From positions 1 to 6,639 of the forward strand of contig JAQBPC010000353.1 of assembly GCA_028287725.1 (NCBI GenBank): a DNA stretch of 6,639 nucleotides. Reading direction: 5' to 3'. The translations under genes were made by a program, and so were the position numbers. Position 1 is the first letter of the stretch. Every line of letters begins with the position of its first letter. Source of the DNA: Chloroflexota bacterium (lineage in GTDB: Bacteria; Chloroflexota; UBA5177; JANWHV01). This document shows, piece after piece, positions 5,858 to 6,639 of the stretch. Below the pieces are notes generated by a model. It was not told where the DNA came from. It saw only the letters and a list, made by a program, of their open reading frames with translations, and searched no databases.

Positions 5858-6091
5858 GTGGATATCTCGATCGAGTTCTGCGTCGTTTGAAGCTATCTTA
5901 CCGATGCCGTCAGTTTGACGGAAGAGCTTGTCAACAAATACGGGCGCTCTATCAGCAACCTCAGCTTGCACCCGAGCAGTGGGGGCGTGTTCGAGATAAA
6001 GCTTAACGGCACGCTGATCTTCTCCAAGAAGCGCCTCGGTAGATTCCCAGATCTGGGCGAGATACCGGCGCTGATCGAGCAGCATCGTTAG
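5858..6091 (+). CDS. selW: SelW/Rdx-family selenoprotein with in-frame UGA (selenocysteine) at codon 11
   Basis: 77 codons from GTG 5858 to TAG 6089-6091, with an in-frame TGA at 5888-5890. Reading TGA as selenocysteine gives DISIEFCVVUSYLTDA at residues 2-17, so the UGA falls exactly at U of the CxxU redox motif (C8, U11) that defines the Rdx family (SelW, SelT, SelH and bacterial SelW-like proteins). The rest also fits: an amphipathic helix with AVSLTEELVNKY (17-28), ISNLSLHPSSGGVFEIKLNG (32-51) and LIFSKKRLGRFPDLGEIP (53-70). The GGxFEIxxxG and SKKxxGRFP patterns are family hallmarks and continue in one frame after the UGA. Length is normal for SelW-like proteins. The fold is thioredoxin-like and the role is thought to be thiol redox in the cytoplasm; the true partner is unknown. 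A SECIS-like hairpin begins at the UGA. Ordinary gene finders would stop at codon 10 and miss it, or call the antisense frame instead. Alternatives are a Cys (TGC/TGT) homologue with a sequencing error, or a dead gene; placement and hairpin argue against both. Confidence 0.9.
5887..5934 (+). promoter_or_regulatory. bacterial SECIS element overlapping the UGA codon
   Basis: The RNA folds as AAGCU (5890-5894) with AGCUU (5925-5929), a 2-nt AU bulge, CUU (5897-5899) with AAG (5922-5924), a 7-nt 5' bulge (5900-5906), then CCGUC (5907-5911) with GACGG (5917-5921) closing the loop AGUUU (5912-5916). UUGA (5887-5890) can alternatively pair with UCAA (5931-5934), drawing the UGA into the base. In known bacterial SECIS elements the apical loop lies roughly 16-37 nt after the UGA and has a G in its first two positions; here there are 21 intervening nt and the loop's second base is G. 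SelB bound to Sec-tRNA would recognise this loop. The structure was folded by eye. Confidence 0.8.
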
Positions 6092-6095
6092 CCAT

Positions 6096-6141
6096 AGGCG
6101 CGTGCCGCGAGGCTGCCCTTCGAGCTAGTACCCGTGCGCCT
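6096..6141 (+). terminator. hairpin directly after the selenoprotein stop codon
   Basis: AGGCGCGTG (6096-6104) pairs over nine positions, including two G-U pairs, with CGTGCGCCT (6133-6141), enclosing a 28-nt loop. It begins 4 nt after the TAG. Only TCCC follows, with no U-run, so it is at best a weak or non-canonical terminator. Confidence 0.35.
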
Positions 6142-6176
6142 TCCCATCTCCACGTCTGCCTGAGGATCTCCCAATC

Positions 6177-6205
6177 TTGGTGCTTTTGTGGAAGTGCCGT
6201 ACAGT
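6177..6205 (+). promoter_or_regulatory. candidate promoter for the small membrane protein frame
   Basis: TTGGTG (6177-6182) and TACAGT (6200-6205) are spaced by 17 nt, matching consensus at 3/6 and 4/6. It lies about 110 nt ahead of the ATG at 6314. Consensus-only. Confidence 0.3.
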
Positions 6206-6313
6206 GTTTTCCATGTGCGTGGCAGTGCTGTTCGTCCTATGCTCATCCCGTTCGTAAGTAGAGATCAGTTCAAACCAGGACTGGTGCTATACAGAACGGG
6301 AAGGCGAAGCGCG

Positions 6314-6639
6314 ATGAACTCAGAGGCAATTGGTAATTTGGTCGTGGCGGCCATCTTACTGGCGCTGGTGCTGACAACTTTTTGGCTGATTCGGTGTCGC
6401 CACGCTAAAGCACTTCAGATCGTGAGCACCCTTCTCCTCTGAGTGGTCGCGGGATTCGTAACCTTCGGGTGGTTGGCTTTGGCTGCCTTGGAGACTTATG
6501 GATACAACCCTGGTGCGGCCTCACAGGATAAAGTCACGGCCGCACAGTTCTACGATATTGCCGCACTTGGCACTGCTACCATAGCGATCTCGGCGCTGCT
6601 GGTCCTTTTCAGGCGGCCACTGCACGCAAGGTGCCTTCA
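6314..6639 (+). pseudogene. small multi-helix membrane protein interrupted by an in-frame TGA (right end off window)
   Basis: I do not recognise the family. From ATG 6314, preceded by GGGAAGG (6298-6304), the frame encodes one clear membrane helix (about residues 6-26, IGNLVVAAILLALVLTTFWL), a basic turn RCRHAK, and the first half of a second helix ending IVSTLLL at a TGA (6440-6442). The same frame then continues open to the window edge: VVAGFVTFGWLALAALETYG completes the second helix, and a third helix (IAALGTATIAISALLVLF) precedes RRP. Because the stop splits one helix, the intact ancestor was probably a single protein. The likeliest cause is a nonsense mutation or a sequencing error (TGG to TGA). 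A GTG directly after the stop (6443) could restart translation but has no Shine-Dalgarno. A second selenocysteine site is unlikely: there is no CxxU or other redox motif and only a 3-bp hairpin follows. Confidence 0.55.

Noticed and set aside
5888..5890. UGA reassigned to Trp (alternative genetic code)
   Set aside because: The peptidase and PH-domain genes both end in TGA and Trp is encoded by TGG throughout, so UGA is a normal stop here; position 11 of Rdx proteins is Cys or Sec, not Trp.
5699..6085. 128-residue minus-strand open frame
   Set aside because: It is antisense to the SelW-like gene. Its length comes from the codon structure of that gene; the product shows no recognisable motif and no ribosome binding site was noticed.
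6440..6442. Second selenocysteine codon
   Set aside because: It lies in the middle of a membrane helix with no Cys partner or known selenoprotein motif, and the downstream hairpin has only about 3 bp.
1..6639. CRISPR array, insertion sequence or phage attachment site
   Set aside because: No regularly spaced repeats, transposase motifs or terminal inverted repeats with target duplications were found.

Overview
The window looks like a piece of a GC-rich bacterial chromosome. It opens with the 5' end of a 16S rRNA gene on the minus strand, running off the left edge. The phylum is a guess: frequent TTG/GTG starts, a bPH_5-type protein and an exported glycosidase-like protein remind me of Chloroflexota, but about 126 bases of 16S read by eye cannot settle it.

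Layout: (1) 1-126, 16S rRNA 5' end (minus). (2) 127-626, a gene-free divergent region with three tandem TTGACA-type promoters facing the rRNA gene, a duplicated initially-transcribed segment and a 13-bp inverted repeat. (3) 627-1355, a CcdA/DsbD-type thiol-disulfide membrane transporter (plus), followed by a hairpin-plus-T5 terminator. (4) 1515-3805, two translationally coupled minus-strand genes for exported proteins: an upstream protein with two related beta-sandwich repeats, and a glycoside-hydrolase-like protein that appears to have lost both catalytic glutamates. (5) 3806-4019, a divergent promoter region with a perfect TATAAT. (6) 4020-5665, an M24-family Xaa-Pro peptidase overlapping by 4 nt with a small two-helix membrane protein carrying a bacterial PH domain. 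(7) 5858-6091, a gene that standard ORF finding splits: a 77-codon SelW/Rdx-family selenoprotein with an in-frame UGA exactly at the U of the CxxU redox motif. (8) 6314 to the right edge, a small membrane protein frame broken by a TGA in the middle of its second helix.

The main discovery is the SelW-like selenoprotein. The UGA is flanked by coding sequence of one family on both sides, is preceded by a strong Shine-Dalgarno, and is followed immediately by a stem-loop with the geometry of a bacterial SECIS element (5-bp apical stem, AGUUU loop 21 nt after the UGA, lower stem involving the UGA itself). This implies that the organism has selenocysteine machinery (selA, selB, selC, selD), none of which lies in this window. 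The CcdA-type transporter is also a thiol-redox protein, but it is 4.5 kb away and no functional link can be shown.
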